Shown here: piece after piece, positions 43,215 to 51,278 of the stretch
Numbering within the stretch: the stretch's first letter is position 1
Layout: each line of letters opens with the position of its first letter
Source of the DNA: Bacteroides zoogleoformans
GTDB taxonomy: Bacteria > Bacteroidota > Bacteroidia > Bacteroidales > Bacteroidaceae
Assembly (NCBI RefSeq): GCF_002998435.1
Contig: NZ_CP027231.1
Location: 682,001 to 746,000, forward strand
Direction of reading: 5' to 3'
Length of the DNA stretch: 64,000 nucleotides
Program-made: the position numbers and the translations under genes
Notes under the pieces: model-generated
What the model saw: the letters and a program-made list of their open reading frames with translations, nothing else
Told to the model about the DNA's origin: nothing
The model's database searches: none

Positions 43215-45719
43215 TTACTGCTTGTTTCTCCGTCTTTCGGCAAGCTGTCGGATGGCGGCTTCGATGTCGCCGCCCAATTGCTCCGCCAGACGGTACACCT
43301 CCACCTTTTCCGTTTCCTCGGTGGTGTACGCCAGATACTCTTCCGCGCTCACCTCGGTGGCATAGACCGCCGACTGCGTGCCGCCCAAGCCTATCCACAC
43401 CTCCTTGTAGAGCCGTGAGGGGTTGTTCGCCATGTTGATGGAGAGTATCTGCGACTTCTCCTTCTCCGTCAGTCCGAGCAACGCCTGAATCTGGTCGAAC
43501 TTGTTCATGTACTTGCGCTGGTCAAGCAGGATTTTACAGTCCGAGTTGTTGATGATGCTCTCCTTGACGACGGGCGAGGAAATGATGTCGTCCACCTCCT
43601 GCGTCACCACGATTGCCTCACCGAAGTATTTGCGCACCGTCTTGTACATATAGCGCAGGTAATCAGCCATGTTCGCCGACGAGAGAGCCTTCCAAGCCTC
43701 TTCCACGATAAGCTGCTTTCTCACACCTTTCAGACGCCGCATCTTGTTGATGAAGGCTTCCATGATGATGATGGTCACTACCGGGAACAGTTCGCGGTTG
43801 TCCTTGATGGAATCGATCTCGAAGACGATGAACCGTTTGCCCAGCAGGTCGATGTTCTCCGCCGAGTTGAGCAGGAAGTCGTAGCGTCCGCCCCGGTAAT
43901 ACTGCCGCATGGTGGTGAGCATGTTGTCGATGTTGAAGTCCTCCTTCTCCACCTTGATGTCGCGTTCCGCCAGTTCCCTGCGGTAGTCGTCGCGCATGTA
44001 CTCGTAGAAGGTGTTGAACGAGGGGACGATGCTCCGGTCAGCCCTGATGCGCTCGATGTAGGCACTCACGGCACTGCCCAATTCCCCGCTTTCGGTTTTC
44101 GTCACCTTGTCGTCCTCCGACTTCCAGAGCGTCAGCAGCAGCGTCTTTATGCTGTCCTTTTTCTCCACGTCGAACACGTAGTCGTCGGTATAGAACGGGT
44201 TGAAGCTGATGGGCTTCTCCTCCGTGTAGGTAAAATACACGCCGTCCGTGCCGCCCGTCTTGCGCCGTATCATCTCGCATAGCCCTTGATAGGAGTTTCC
44301 CGTGTCCACCAATACCACATGCGCGCCCTGCTCGTAGTATTGCCGCACGAGGTGGTTCATGAAGAACGACTTGCCACTGCCCGAAGGACCTAATACGAAC
44401 TTGTTACGGTTCGTGGTGATGCCCCGCTTCATCGGCAGGTCACTGATGTCGAGGTGCAGCGGTTTTCCCGTGAGCCTGTCCACCATCTTGATGCCGAAGG
44501 GCGAGAGCGAGCTGCGGTAGTTGGTTTCCTCCGTGAAGAGGCACACCGCCTGTTCGATGAAGGTGTGGAAACTCTCTTCCGCCGGAAAGTCCGCCGCGTT
44601 GCCGGGCATAGCCGCCCAATAAAGTGTCGGGCAGTCGATGGTGTTGTGGCGCGGCACGCACTCCATGCTTGCCAGCTGGCTGCCCACGTCGTTCTTTATG
44701 TGCTTCAGCTCTTCCGCGTCGTCGCTCCACGCCATGACGTTGAAGTGCGCCCGCACCGAGGTCAGCCCGTAGGAGTGCGCCTCGTTCAGGTAGCGGTCTA
44801 TCCACTCGCGGTTGATGCTGTTGCTCCGGCTGTATCGGGATAACGACTGCATATTCCTTGCGGACTTCTCGAATTTTTGAAGGTTCTCCTCGCTGTTGTC
44901 GATAATCACGTACTGGTTGTAAATGTGGTTGCAGGAGAGCAGCAGCCCCACCGGGGAGGCGAAGGAGAGGCGGCAGTCCGAGCGGTCGGTGGAGAGTTTC
45001 TCATACCGTGTGTCGGTAGCCACCGTGCCGGGAAGGTCTTCCGCGTCGGACAGGGTGTGCAGGCACAGGCGATTGTCGCCGATGCGCATCTCCCGTGCCG
45101 AGAGGTCTATGTCCTGTAACGTGGCGTCGCCTTCGGGCATGAGCGAGAAGTAACGCTCTATCAGTCCGGCTTTGCCGTCTGTCCCCACGATCTCGTCGGT
45201 GGAGAGGCGGCGCAGCCTGACAAAGCCGCTGTCGTTGATGATGCGCTCGAACTGTTCCGCAGCCTCCATGAACTTCGCGGCTGTTTCCTTGTCCAGTTCC
45301 TTCGGGATGATATGCCCCCGGCACAGCGTGCTGAAATTGCTCTGCATCCGGTTACGCTCCTTCGTCGTCTTGGTCAGGTAGAGGTAGCACGTGTGCTTCA
45401 GGTACGGTCGCTCGTTGAAGTGCCGCTCGAAAGAGCGGCTCAAAAAACTCATGTCGTCCTTGTGAAGTTCCGGCGTGTACTTCTCCTTGATGAACCAGTC
45501 CTGCTTGTGGACGACGGAGAAGTCCGGCAGCACCTTGATCGCCTTGCACCAGCAGCCGTGTATAGCCTCGTACTCCGCACCCGTCACGGTATAAAGCTCC
45601 GGCAGTTCCACCTCGAAAGCCACCGTGATGTCGGCGTCTTTGGAGATGATGCAACCTTGCTCCACCGCCAATAGCGGGAACTTGTTTTCCAGTGTTGTCA
45701 TTTTGGATGTATTCCTCAT
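43215..45719 (-). CDS. traG: Conjugation ATPase TraG (VirB4-like)
   Basis: An 834-residue ATPase that powers assembly of the mating channel. The start at 45719 overlaps the traF stop (ATGA), giving the usual length for this family; a Met at 45701 is an alternative. The C-terminal RecA-like domain has Walker A LGPSGSGKSFFMN (about 435-448) and Walker B LIVEEAWKAL (about 690-700). The N-terminal half is the CagE/TrbE-like domain of VirB4. It is the largest gene of the operon. Confidence 0.92.
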   Translation of the reverse strand: MRNTSKMTTLENKFPLLAVEQGCIISKDADITVAFEVELPELYTVTGAEYEAIHGCWCKAIKVLPDFSVVHKQDWFIKEKYTPELHKDDMSFLSRSFERHFNERPYLKHTCYLYLTKTTKERNRMQSNFSTLCRGHIIPKELDKETAAKFMEAAEQFERIINDSGFVRLRRLSTDEIVGTDGKAGLIERYFSLMPEGDATLQDIDLSAREMRIGDNRLCLHTLSDAEDLPGTVATDTRYEKLSTDRSDCRLSFASPVGLLLSCNHIYNQYVIIDNSEENLQKFEKSARNMQSLSRYSRSNSINREWIDRYLNEAHSYGLTSVRAHFNVMAWSDDAEELKHIKNDVGSQLASMECVPRHNTIDCPTLYWAAMPGNAADFPAEESFHTFIEQAVCLFTEETNYRSSLSPFGIKMVDRLTGKPLHLDISDLPMKRGITTNRNKFVLGPSGSGKSFFMNHLVRQYYEQGAHVVLVDTGNSYQGLCEMIRRKTGGTDGVYFTYTEEKPISFNPFYTDDYVFDVEKKDSIKTLLLTLWKSEDDKVTKTESGELGSAVSAYIERIRADRSIVPSFNTFYEYMRDDYRRELAERDIKVEKEDFNIDNMLTTMRQYYRGGRYDFLLNSAENIDLLGKRFIVFEIDSIKDNRELFPVVTIIIMEAFINKMRRLKGVRKQLIVEEAWKALSSANMADYLRYMYKTVRKYFGEAIVVTQEVDDIISSPVVKESIINNSDCKILLDQRKYMNKFDQIQALLGLTEKEKSQILSINMANNPSRLYKEVWIGLGGTQSAVYATEVSAEEYLAYTTEETEKVEVYRLAEQLGGDIEAAIRQLAERRRNKQ

Positions 45720-46048
45720 GTCGTTTCTTCCTTTCGTTTCCGTTTGAATAATCGGGTGATCCGCCGCCGGTTGATAAGGTATCGGGGATGGCTCCTTGTT
45801 GCCCCTAATTTCATCAGTCCGTGTTCGCCGTACCGGGCGTTCAGCGCGAAGGTCTGCCATACGAGGATGGAAGACGATGCCACGCCGAAGCCGATACATA
45901 CCCACTGGTCGATGCCGACCATGTAGAGGATGACGAACAGGACGAAGAGAGCCAGCAGACCTCCGCAGAAGATGAAGAGGTACTGAGCCTTCAAACCCTT
46001 GAACTCTACCGGACGGCCGATACCCTTGTTTATCGGGTATTCAGCCAT
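45716..46048 (-). CDS. traF: Conjugal transfer protein TraF (VirB3-like)
   Basis: A 110-residue inner-membrane protein. The start at 46048 begins MAEYPINKGIGRPVEFKGLK, followed by two adjacent hydrophobic helices and a strongly basic C terminus (RRRITRLFKRKRKEE). This is the VirB3-like protein that precedes the VirB4-like ATPase gene. It overlaps traG by 4 bp. Confidence 0.85.
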   Translation of the reverse strand: MAEYPINKGIGRPVEFKGLKAQYLFIFCGGLLALFVLFVILYMVGIDQWVCIGFGVASSSILVWQTFALNARYGEHGLMKLGATRSHPRYLINRRRITRLFKRKRKEETT

Positions 46049-46058
46049 ACATTGTTTA

Positions 46059-46370
46059 TTAAAGGAAGAATGAGCGCAGGATGGTGGCGGCGACAATCAG
46101 GAAGATGCACGCCCCGAACCACGAGGCGGCAGTCTTGGATGTGTCGGGATCGCCGGACGAGAATTTCCCATACACTTTCACGCCCCCGATAAGCCCGACT
46201 ACCGCGCCGATGGCGTAGATGAGTTTCGTGCCGGGGTCGAAGTACGAACTCACCATAGAGGTGGCTTCGTTGATGCCCGCGATGCCGTTTCCCTGCGCGA
46301 AGGCGGAGGCGGTTGCGGCAACCAGAAGTGCCGCAGAGAGGATAAGTTTCTGTCTGTTGTTCTTGTTCAT
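46059..46370 (-). CDS. traE: Conjugal transfer protein TraE (VirB2-like)
   Basis: A 103-residue membrane protein with a signal peptide (MNKNNRQKLILSAALL to FAQ) and two hydrophobic helices (YAIGAVVGLIGGVKVYG and WFGACIFLIVAATILRS). This is the topology of pilin-like VirB2 proteins, and it lies 10 bp before traF. The longer frame to 46397 lacks support. Confidence 0.82.
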   Translation of the reverse strand: MNKNNRQKLILSAALLVAATASAFAQGNGIAGINEATSMVSSYFDPGTKLIYAIGAVVGLIGGVKVYGKFSSGDPDTSKTAASWFGACIFLIVAATILRSFFL

Positions 46371-46572
46371 AAACTGTTCTTGTTTTGTGCCGTCCAAAGG
46401 GTGGATGGTCCTTTGTCGGGCGGTTGATACTCGATTACTTTACTTTGGTTTAGTGGGTTGCCCGTTTGTTTCTACGGACTTGGGTGTGTCCGTTGCGAAT
46501 TGGCTGTACCTTGTACCGCCGTGCGCGTGGGTGATGCCGTCTTACGTTTTCATTCTCATTCTTTTTTAGTCG
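46371..46572. other. Gap between traE and traD
   Basis: About 200 bp without a gene. No strong hairpin was seen. It is the largest gap inside the tra operon, so an internal promoter for traE onward is possible, but I found no clear TAnnTTTG on the minus strand. Confidence 0.35.
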
Positions 46573-47307
46573 TTATACATAGTTGCGGATGTCGAAGTTC
46601 TCAATACTGTCCGGGACGACAAAATCCTTTTTCGGTTTATTCTTCTTCAGCCGGATTTCGATAAGTCCCTTGATGCGGATGCTCATTTCAGACGAGCCGG
46701 TCATCAGCTTCTCGTACAGCTCCGTCCCTTCCATGTCGGTGAAGACCTTTGCCGCCCGCTCCCGTTCCGTCGTTGTCGCTTCCGGGTTCTTGGCGGTTCT
46801 GACCGCATCGTCTATCTCGTCGAAACTGCTTCCCGATGCCCTCGGCGCGTCGGGCGTTTCTTCCTCCGGCTCGTCCTCCCCGAACTCCAGTTCCGAAGGC
46901 GTGAGGCTCGTGAAGGTTTCGTCGAGTTTATCCTCCGGGACTTGTGCGGGACGGGACACGGTTTCCGTGTTTCCGTCGTCAAAAGTAGTCTCTTCCTCCG
47001 TCAGCTCAATGCCTTTTTCCGAAGTGGCGGCTTCTTGCGTCGGTATGGCAGCGGTTGTCCGGGGCGATGCCATCCTGAAACGGCTCTTGCCGATGATGTC
47101 CGGGGTGTCTGCGGGCGGTGTGTCCCTTACCGTTTCGGGCTTTGCCGCCGTGCCGCCCAACGACCGCCACACTCCGGCTATGCTTCTTAGGAAGCGGACA
47201 AGTCTGGTTTCCATGATCCTGTCATAAAGGAGCAGGAACAGGAACCACAGGTTGCAGCCGACCGATACGGTCAGCAGAATATCAGTCATGCTTATTGTTT
47301 CACTCAT
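46573..47307 (-). CDS. traD: TraD, membrane-anchored conjugation protein
   Basis: A 244-residue protein with an N-terminal transmembrane helix (TVSVGCNLWFLFLLLYDRI), a long acidic, low-complexity linker rich in Glu, Pro and Thr (about 60-170), and a more conserved C-terminal helical part (KNPEATTTERERAAKVF onward). The position between traC and traE fits TraD. No catalytic motif is seen; it could tether partner proteins to the membrane. Confidence 0.75.
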   Translation of the reverse strand: MSETISMTDILLTVSVGCNLWFLFLLLYDRIMETRLVRFLRSIAGVWRSLGGTAAKPETVRDTPPADTPDIIGKSRFRMASPRTTAAIPTQEAATSEKGIELTEEETTFDDGNTETVSRPAQVPEDKLDETFTSLTPSELEFGEDEPEEETPDAPRASGSSFDEIDDAVRTAKNPEATTTERERAAKVFTDMEGTELYEKLMTGSSEMSIRIKGLIEIRLKKNKPKKDFVVPDSIENFDIRNYV

Positions 47308-47327
47308 GCACGTTCTCTTTTTGAGGG

Positions 47328-47681
47328 TTAAAATACTGCGTCGTAATTCTGGGCGTAAAGGCTCTTTATCGCCTCCTCGCACTGGTTGAAGTGGTGCGTA
47401 AGCACATGGTCGATGTAGGCGGACAGCGACAATTTGTCATGCCCGATCACACGGGTGATGCGCATGATGCGGTCGTGGTACTCCGGACGCACATACGCCA
47501 TCTTTCCCTCGCGTGCCTTCACTTCGGCTTCACGGATGAACAGCCGTTCATAGTCCTTTTCACCGCATTTGCCGCCTAACGGCACGGGGGATAGGATTTC
47601 CACACTCGCCTGCACTTGGGCAAGCATACCGCCGCCGTCATGCTGCGGACTTCTGTTTTTCTGGTTCTTTTCCATATTCAA
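47328..47681 (-). CDS. traC: TraC, DUF3408-type small protein
   Basis: A 117-residue protein whose C-terminal half (YERLFIREAEVKAREGK then YVRPEYHDRIMRITRVIG) is shared with the next gene upstream, traB (both are DUF3408-type). The conserved part resembles ribbon-helix-helix DNA-binding proteins, which often partner ParA-like ATPases such as TraA encoded just before. It overlaps traB by 4 bp. Confidence 0.78.
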   Translation of the reverse strand: MNMEKNQKNRSPQHDGGGMLAQVQASVEILSPVPLGGKCGEKDYERLFIREAEVKAREGKMAYVRPEYHDRIMRITRVIGHDKLSLSAYIDHVLTHHFNQCEEAIKSLYAQNYDAVF

Positions 47682-48118
47682 ATCAAGTCTTCACGTTGTT
47701 TCTTGTACAGTTCGTTTATTTTCTCCTTGTGCTGTTCCAGATGTTGGCGCAGCACGGTGTCCACGTAGCCGCCTACCGAGATTTCACGCCCGGCGATGTC
47801 GTTCACGATTTTGAGAATCTTGCTGTGGACATCGCGGCTGATATAGACGCACTGGCGCGTCTTTATCTCGTTGCGGCGGAGGAACAGCCCGGAATAGTCG
47901 TCCTCCTGCCGTTTGCGGCGGACAGTGTCCCTCTGCGGTTTTTCCTTTGCCGTGTATTGCGCGGGCGGCGGTTCCGTTTCAGGGACGCTTTTTTCTTCGG
48001 GAGCAGGCGCGGGCGGCTCCTGCGCGTGGTACAGGGTCCCGTCCTGCCTGCGTCTGCCGATGGAGGCTATCAACAGTTCCTCGTCAATGCCTTCGGTGTT
48101 CACTTTCCTGCTGCCCAT
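47678..48118 (-). CDS. traB: TraB, DUF3408-type small protein
   Basis: A 146-residue protein with a Pro/Glu-rich linker (APAPEEKSVPETEPPP) and a C-terminal domain like TraC (YSGLFLRRNEIKTRQCVYI, then DIAGREISVGGYVDTVLRQH). The tandem traB-traC pair looks like an ancient duplication. It starts 2 bp after the traA stop. A DNA-binding role with TraA is inferred. Confidence 0.78.
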   Translation of the reverse strand: MGSRKVNTEGIDEELLIASIGRRRQDGTLYHAQEPPAPAPEEKSVPETEPPPAQYTAKEKPQRDTVRRKRQEDDYSGLFLRRNEIKTRQCVYISRDVHSKILKIVNDIAGREISVGGYVDTVLRQHLEQHKEKINELYKKQREDLI

Positions 48119-48120
48119 GA

Positions 48121-48882
48121 TTATTGAGGTCTGATGATACGGCTTATCTCTTCCGAGAACTCACGGATGCCGCTCCCTTTCAGCAGGGACGCATCCATCG
48201 GGAAGATGGTCGAGCGGAACACGCTCTTGCGCTCTTCCGAGAGGTCGCGCCGGAACTTCTTGCTGTCGGGCAGGCGGGTGGACAGCACCGGCAGCCCCAT
48301 CTCGGCGATCACATCCTCATACAGGTCGTAAAGCCCGTTCTTCTCCCTGCCGTCCACCATCGTCCAGAACAGGTACAGCCCTTTTGTTTTCGCCTGTCCC
48401 GTCGTCATGAGGTTGTCACGGAACATCACAGCGAATTGCAGGGTGCTTTCCACGACAAAACGGTCGGCACTCATGGGCGCGAAGATGTAGTCCATCTGCG
48501 AGAGGGTCTTGACCACGCCGTTGCTTTTCAGGGTTCCCGGCATGTCGAAAAACACGATGTCGGGTTTCACCTCTTCTTCGGCAAGCATCCTTTCGGCATC
48601 ATCGAGGGCGTTAAGGGCGTCGCTTGCGATGACCGGGTAGGCGTTCTTCCTTATCTTGCGGAAGTGGTCACACGCGAGTGCCTTGAAATAGAGGCTCCCG
48701 CCGATAAGTCCCGTTTCACGTTCACGCAACCCGTGTATGCTGTGCTGCGGGGTGTCGCAGTCTATGACTGCGACATTGTGTCCTTTCACGTTGTGGAGGT
48801 AGTTGGCGGCAAGTGCCGTGACGGTGGATTTGCCGATACCCCCTTTCTGTGTTGCGAATGCAACGAATGTTTCATTACTCAT
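48121..48882 (-). CDS. traA: TraA, ParA/MinD-family ATPase
   Basis: A 253-residue deviant-Walker ATPase: FATQKGGIGKSTVTALAA (P-loop with signature Lys) at the N terminus, VIDCDTPQHS (Walker A' partner), and FFDMPGTLKSNG (Walker B region). Such ATPases position DNA or complexes; here it is the first gene of the transfer operon. I use the Met at 48882 (MSNETF); the same frame is open 108 codons further upstream, but that stretch contains repeated DNA words and no family similarity. Confidence 0.88.
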   Translation of the reverse strand: MSNETFVAFATQKGGIGKSTVTALAANYLHNVKGHNVAVIDCDTPQHSIHGLRERETGLIGGSLYFKALACDHFRKIRKNAYPVIASDALNALDDAERMLAEEEVKPDIVFFDMPGTLKSNGVVKTLSQMDYIFAPMSADRFVVESTLQFAVMFRDNLMTTGQAKTKGLYLFWTMVDGREKNGLYDLYEDVIAEMGLPVLSTRLPDSKKFRRDLSEERKSVFRSTIFPMDASLLKGSGIREFSEEISRIIRPQ

Positions 48883-48943
48883 GGTTCTGTTGGTTTTAAT
48901 GGTTGATGAATTGTTTTCCTGCTCCGATACGGAATCGGTGACA

Positions 48944-49113
48944 TGTATATCCGCGTCCGCGAATCTCTGACTGTCCGGTTCGTCACGTATCCGCTTCAAC
49001 GGTGGGGCAGGGATTCGGATAACTGATGAATGACGACATTGCGTCATGAAGTCATTGAATCCGTGAATCACCGCGTCATTGTAAAACCGGGTATCCGAAG
49101 GTTCGGGTATCCG
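48944..49113. repeat. Iterated TATCCG words and a CGTCAT dyad upstream of traA
   Basis: TATCCG occurs near 48946, 48987, 49092 and 49108, and as its complement near 49015. Two copies are in the longer direct repeat CGGGTATCCG (49088-49097 and 49104-49113). ATGACG-ACATTG-CGTCAT forms a dyad at 49030-49047, with further GTCATT half-sites at 49051 and 49075. Confidence 0.5.
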
Positions 49114-49445
49114 GTCAGGCAAATAGCCGCCGAAGCGGTTTGCCGGGTATTTGAAAGCCTCATTTTTCATATCTTCAAATCGTTCGTTTCTTGAATCATG
49201 CTGCAAATAAACAAGGATATTTTTGAACCTGTATCACTTCCCCGACAAGTGGCGGCATGTTGCGCCGGTTGGCACTGATTGTCCGGGTCAAGCCTCTGTC
49301 CGATACCGCTTTAAGGGCGTAACTTTGCACCCGAACGGCAGGGTTCGCCGCAGGTGGCGCAGCCCGGAGTTTGAAAGGCATTCCCCCAATCCGGCCCCGA
49401 CGGATTTTTATGTTCGCCTGAACATAGCAAGATGTCTTTTCAGCC

Positions 49446-49463
49446 GCTCAAAACGTTTTGAGC
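49446..49463. repeat. Perfect 18-bp palindrome in the mob control region
   Basis: GCTCAAAAC (49446-49454) is followed directly by its complement GTTTTGAGC (49455-49463). It lies 130 bp before mobA and may be a binding site for MobA/relaxase or part of oriT. Confidence 0.6.
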
Positions 49464-49592
49464 AGCCACGAAAAGCACTTGCCCTTGCAGGGGGCGGGCT
49501 TCCTCTCCGAAGTCGGGAAGCTTTTCAAACCTGCGGTGTCTGTGACCCCAAGCGGCGGCTTATGCCGTCCATCCGCTAAATCCAAAGTTTAT

Positions 49593-50018
49593 ATGAAAGA
49601 GAAAAGAAACAAGACCGGGAGAAATCCCAAACTTGATCCGGCGGTATTCCGCTACACCGTCCGTTTCAACGAGGAGGAACACAACCGTTTCCTCGCCATG
49701 TTCGAGAAGTCGGGCGTTTACGCCAAGTCGGTTTTCATCAAGGCGCACTTCTTCGGGCAGCCGTTCAGGGTGCTGAAAGTGGACAGGACGCTGGTGGATT
49801 ACTACACCAGACTGTCCGATTTCCATGCGCAGTTCCGCGCGGTAGGCACGAACTACAACCAAGTCGTGAAGGAACTCAGGCTGCATTTTTCCGAGAAAAA
49901 GGCAATGGCGTTGCTCTACAAGCTGGAGCAACAGACCGTCGAACTCGTGAAACTGAGCCGTCAGATTGTGGAACTTTCAAGGGAAATGGAGGCGAAATGG
50001 TCGCAAAAATCAGTGTAG
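49593..50018 (+). CDS. mobA: Mobilisation protein MobA (relaxosome accessory, MobC-like RHH)
   Basis: A 141-residue basic protein starting MKEKRNKTGRNPKLDPAVF. The segment YTVRFNEEEHNRFLAMFEKSG looks like the ribbon-helix-helix used by relaxosome accessory proteins, and GTNYNQVVKELRL matches the conserved GxNxNQ element. It probably binds oriT and helps the relaxase. It overlaps mobB by 22 bp. The longer frame from 49458 is not supported. Confidence 0.82.
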   Translation: MKEKRNKTGRNPKLDPAVFRYTVRFNEEEHNRFLAMFEKSGVYAKSVFIKAHFFGQPFRVLKVDRTLVDYYTRLSDFHAQFRAVGTNYNQVVKELRLHFSEKKAMALLYKLEQQTVELVKLSRQIVELSREMEAKWSQKSV

Positions 50019-51247
50019 GAAAGTCGCTGTACGGCGCACTTGCCTACAACGGGGAAAAGATCAACGAGGCGAAAGGGCGTCTGCTCACCACCAACCGCAT
50101 CTACAATGACGGCACGGGGACGGTGGACATACGCAAGGCGATGGAGGGTTTTCTCGCCTGTATGCCGGAGCATACGAGGGTGGAGAAACCGGTACTCCAT
50201 ATCTCGCTCAACCCGCATCCCGACGATGTGCTGACCGATACGGAATTGCAGGACATCGCACGCGAGTATCTGGAAAAACTCGGCTACGGGGACCAGCCGT
50301 ATCTTATTGTAAAGCACGAGGACATAGACCGCCACCACCTGCACATCGTGACAATCAATGTGGACGAGAAAGGCAGGCGGCTCAATCAGGATTTCCTTTT
50401 CCGCCGCAGCGACCGCATCCGGCGGGAACTGGAACAAAAGTACGGGCTGCACCCGGCGGAACGTAAGAATCAACGGATAGAGAACCCTCTGCGAAAGGTG
50501 GACGCTTCGGCGGGCGACGTGAAAAGGCAGGTCGGGAATACCGTCAAGGCTCTGAGTGGACAGTACCGTTTCCAGACGATGGGCGAATATCGCGCCCTCC
50601 TTTCCTTATATAATATGACGGTGGAGGAAGCGCGGGGAAACGTGTGCGGGCGTGAGTATCACGGGCTGGTCTATTCCGTCACCGATGATGCCGGGAACAA
50701 GACGGGCAACCCGTTCAAGTCCTCGCTTTTCGGGAAGTCCGCAGGCTATGAAGCCGTGCAGAAGAAGTTTGCCCGTTCCAAGCAGGAGATTAAGGACCGG
50801 AAACTCGCCGACATGACAAAACGCACCGTCCTTTCCGTGCTTGAAGGCACGTATGACAAGGAGAAGTTCGTTTCGCGGCTCAGGGAGAAGGGTATCGACA
50901 CCGTGCTGCGCTACACGGAGGAAGGGCGCATCTACGGAGCCACGTTTATCGACCATCGCACGGGCTGCGTGCTGAACGGCTCGCGCATGGGCAAGGAACT
51001 TTCCGCCAACGCTTTGCAGGAACACTTCACGCTGCCTTATGCCGGACAGCCACCGATTCCGCTTTCCGTTCCGGTGGAAACAGTAGAGGATATGCGCGAA
51101 CAGACAGCATCCGACCACGAGAACACGGCGGGAGGTATCGGTCTGCTCACTCCCGAAGGTCCGGCTGTGGATGCCGAGGAGGAAGCCTTTATCCGGGCGA
51201 TGCAGCGCAAGAAGAAAAAGAAAAGGCGCAAGGGTTTGGGAATGTAA
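49997..51247 (+). CDS. mobB: MobB relaxase
   Basis: A 416-residue relaxase of the MobP/Relaxase PF03432 type. Visible elements are an N-terminal region with Tyr residues (GALAYNGEKI), LHISLNPHPDD, and the metal-binding HEDIDRHHLHIVTINVD (HxDxHxxH-type) at about residues 108-125. It nicks one strand at oriT and stays attached to the 5' end. The C terminus is strongly basic (RKKKKKRRK). The start overlaps mobA. Confidence 0.9.
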   Translation: MVAKISVGKSLYGALAYNGEKINEAKGRLLTTNRIYNDGTGTVDIRKAMEGFLACMPEHTRVEKPVLHISLNPHPDDVLTDTELQDIAREYLEKLGYGDQPYLIVKHEDIDRHHLHIVTINVDEKGRRLNQDFLFRRSDRIRRELEQKYGLHPAERKNQRIENPLRKVDASAGDVKRQVGNTVKALSGQYRFQTMGEYRALLSLYNMTVEEARGNVCGREYHGLVYSVTDDAGNKTGNPFKSSLFGKSAGYEAVQKKFARSKQEIKDRKLADMTKRTVLSVLEGTYDKEKFVSRLREKGIDTVLRYTEEGRIYGATFIDHRTGCVLNGSRMGKELSANALQEHFTLPYAGQPPIPLSVPVETVEDMREQTASDHENTAGGIGLLTPEGPAVDAEEEAFIRAMQRKKKKKRRKGLGM

Positions 51248-51278
51248 TCGAGGTATCAACATCAAAATTTTTCAATCT

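Larger units (their letters stand above)
48883..49592. promoter_or_regulatory. Divergent tra/mob control region and candidate oriT
   Basis: This gene-free region separates the tra (minus) and mob (plus) operons. It holds the TATCCG words and a dyad at 48944-49113 (separate entry), TAACTTTG at 49320-49327 (a plus-strand -7-like box), ATGTTC-GCCT-GAACAT (49410-49425), and a perfect 18-bp palindrome (49446-49463). In related elements the transfer origin lies next to the mob genes, so oriT is probably within about 49250-49590. The nick site cannot be read. Confidence 0.5.

Noticed and set aside
38824..48882. Further IS insertions or frameshifts in traA-traM
   Set aside because: All genes are full length with normal overlaps; only traN is interrupted.
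48883..49206. N-terminal extension of traA by 108 codons
   Set aside because: The ATP-binding protein starts normally at 48882. The extension has no family similarity and instead contains repeated DNA words and a dyad, which fits a control region better.
49319..49328. GTAACTTTGC as an internal attachment core
   Set aside because: It matches the GTAnnTTTGC pattern exactly, but the same bases contain TAACTTTG, a promoter -7 element facing mobA, and no sequence change occurs there.
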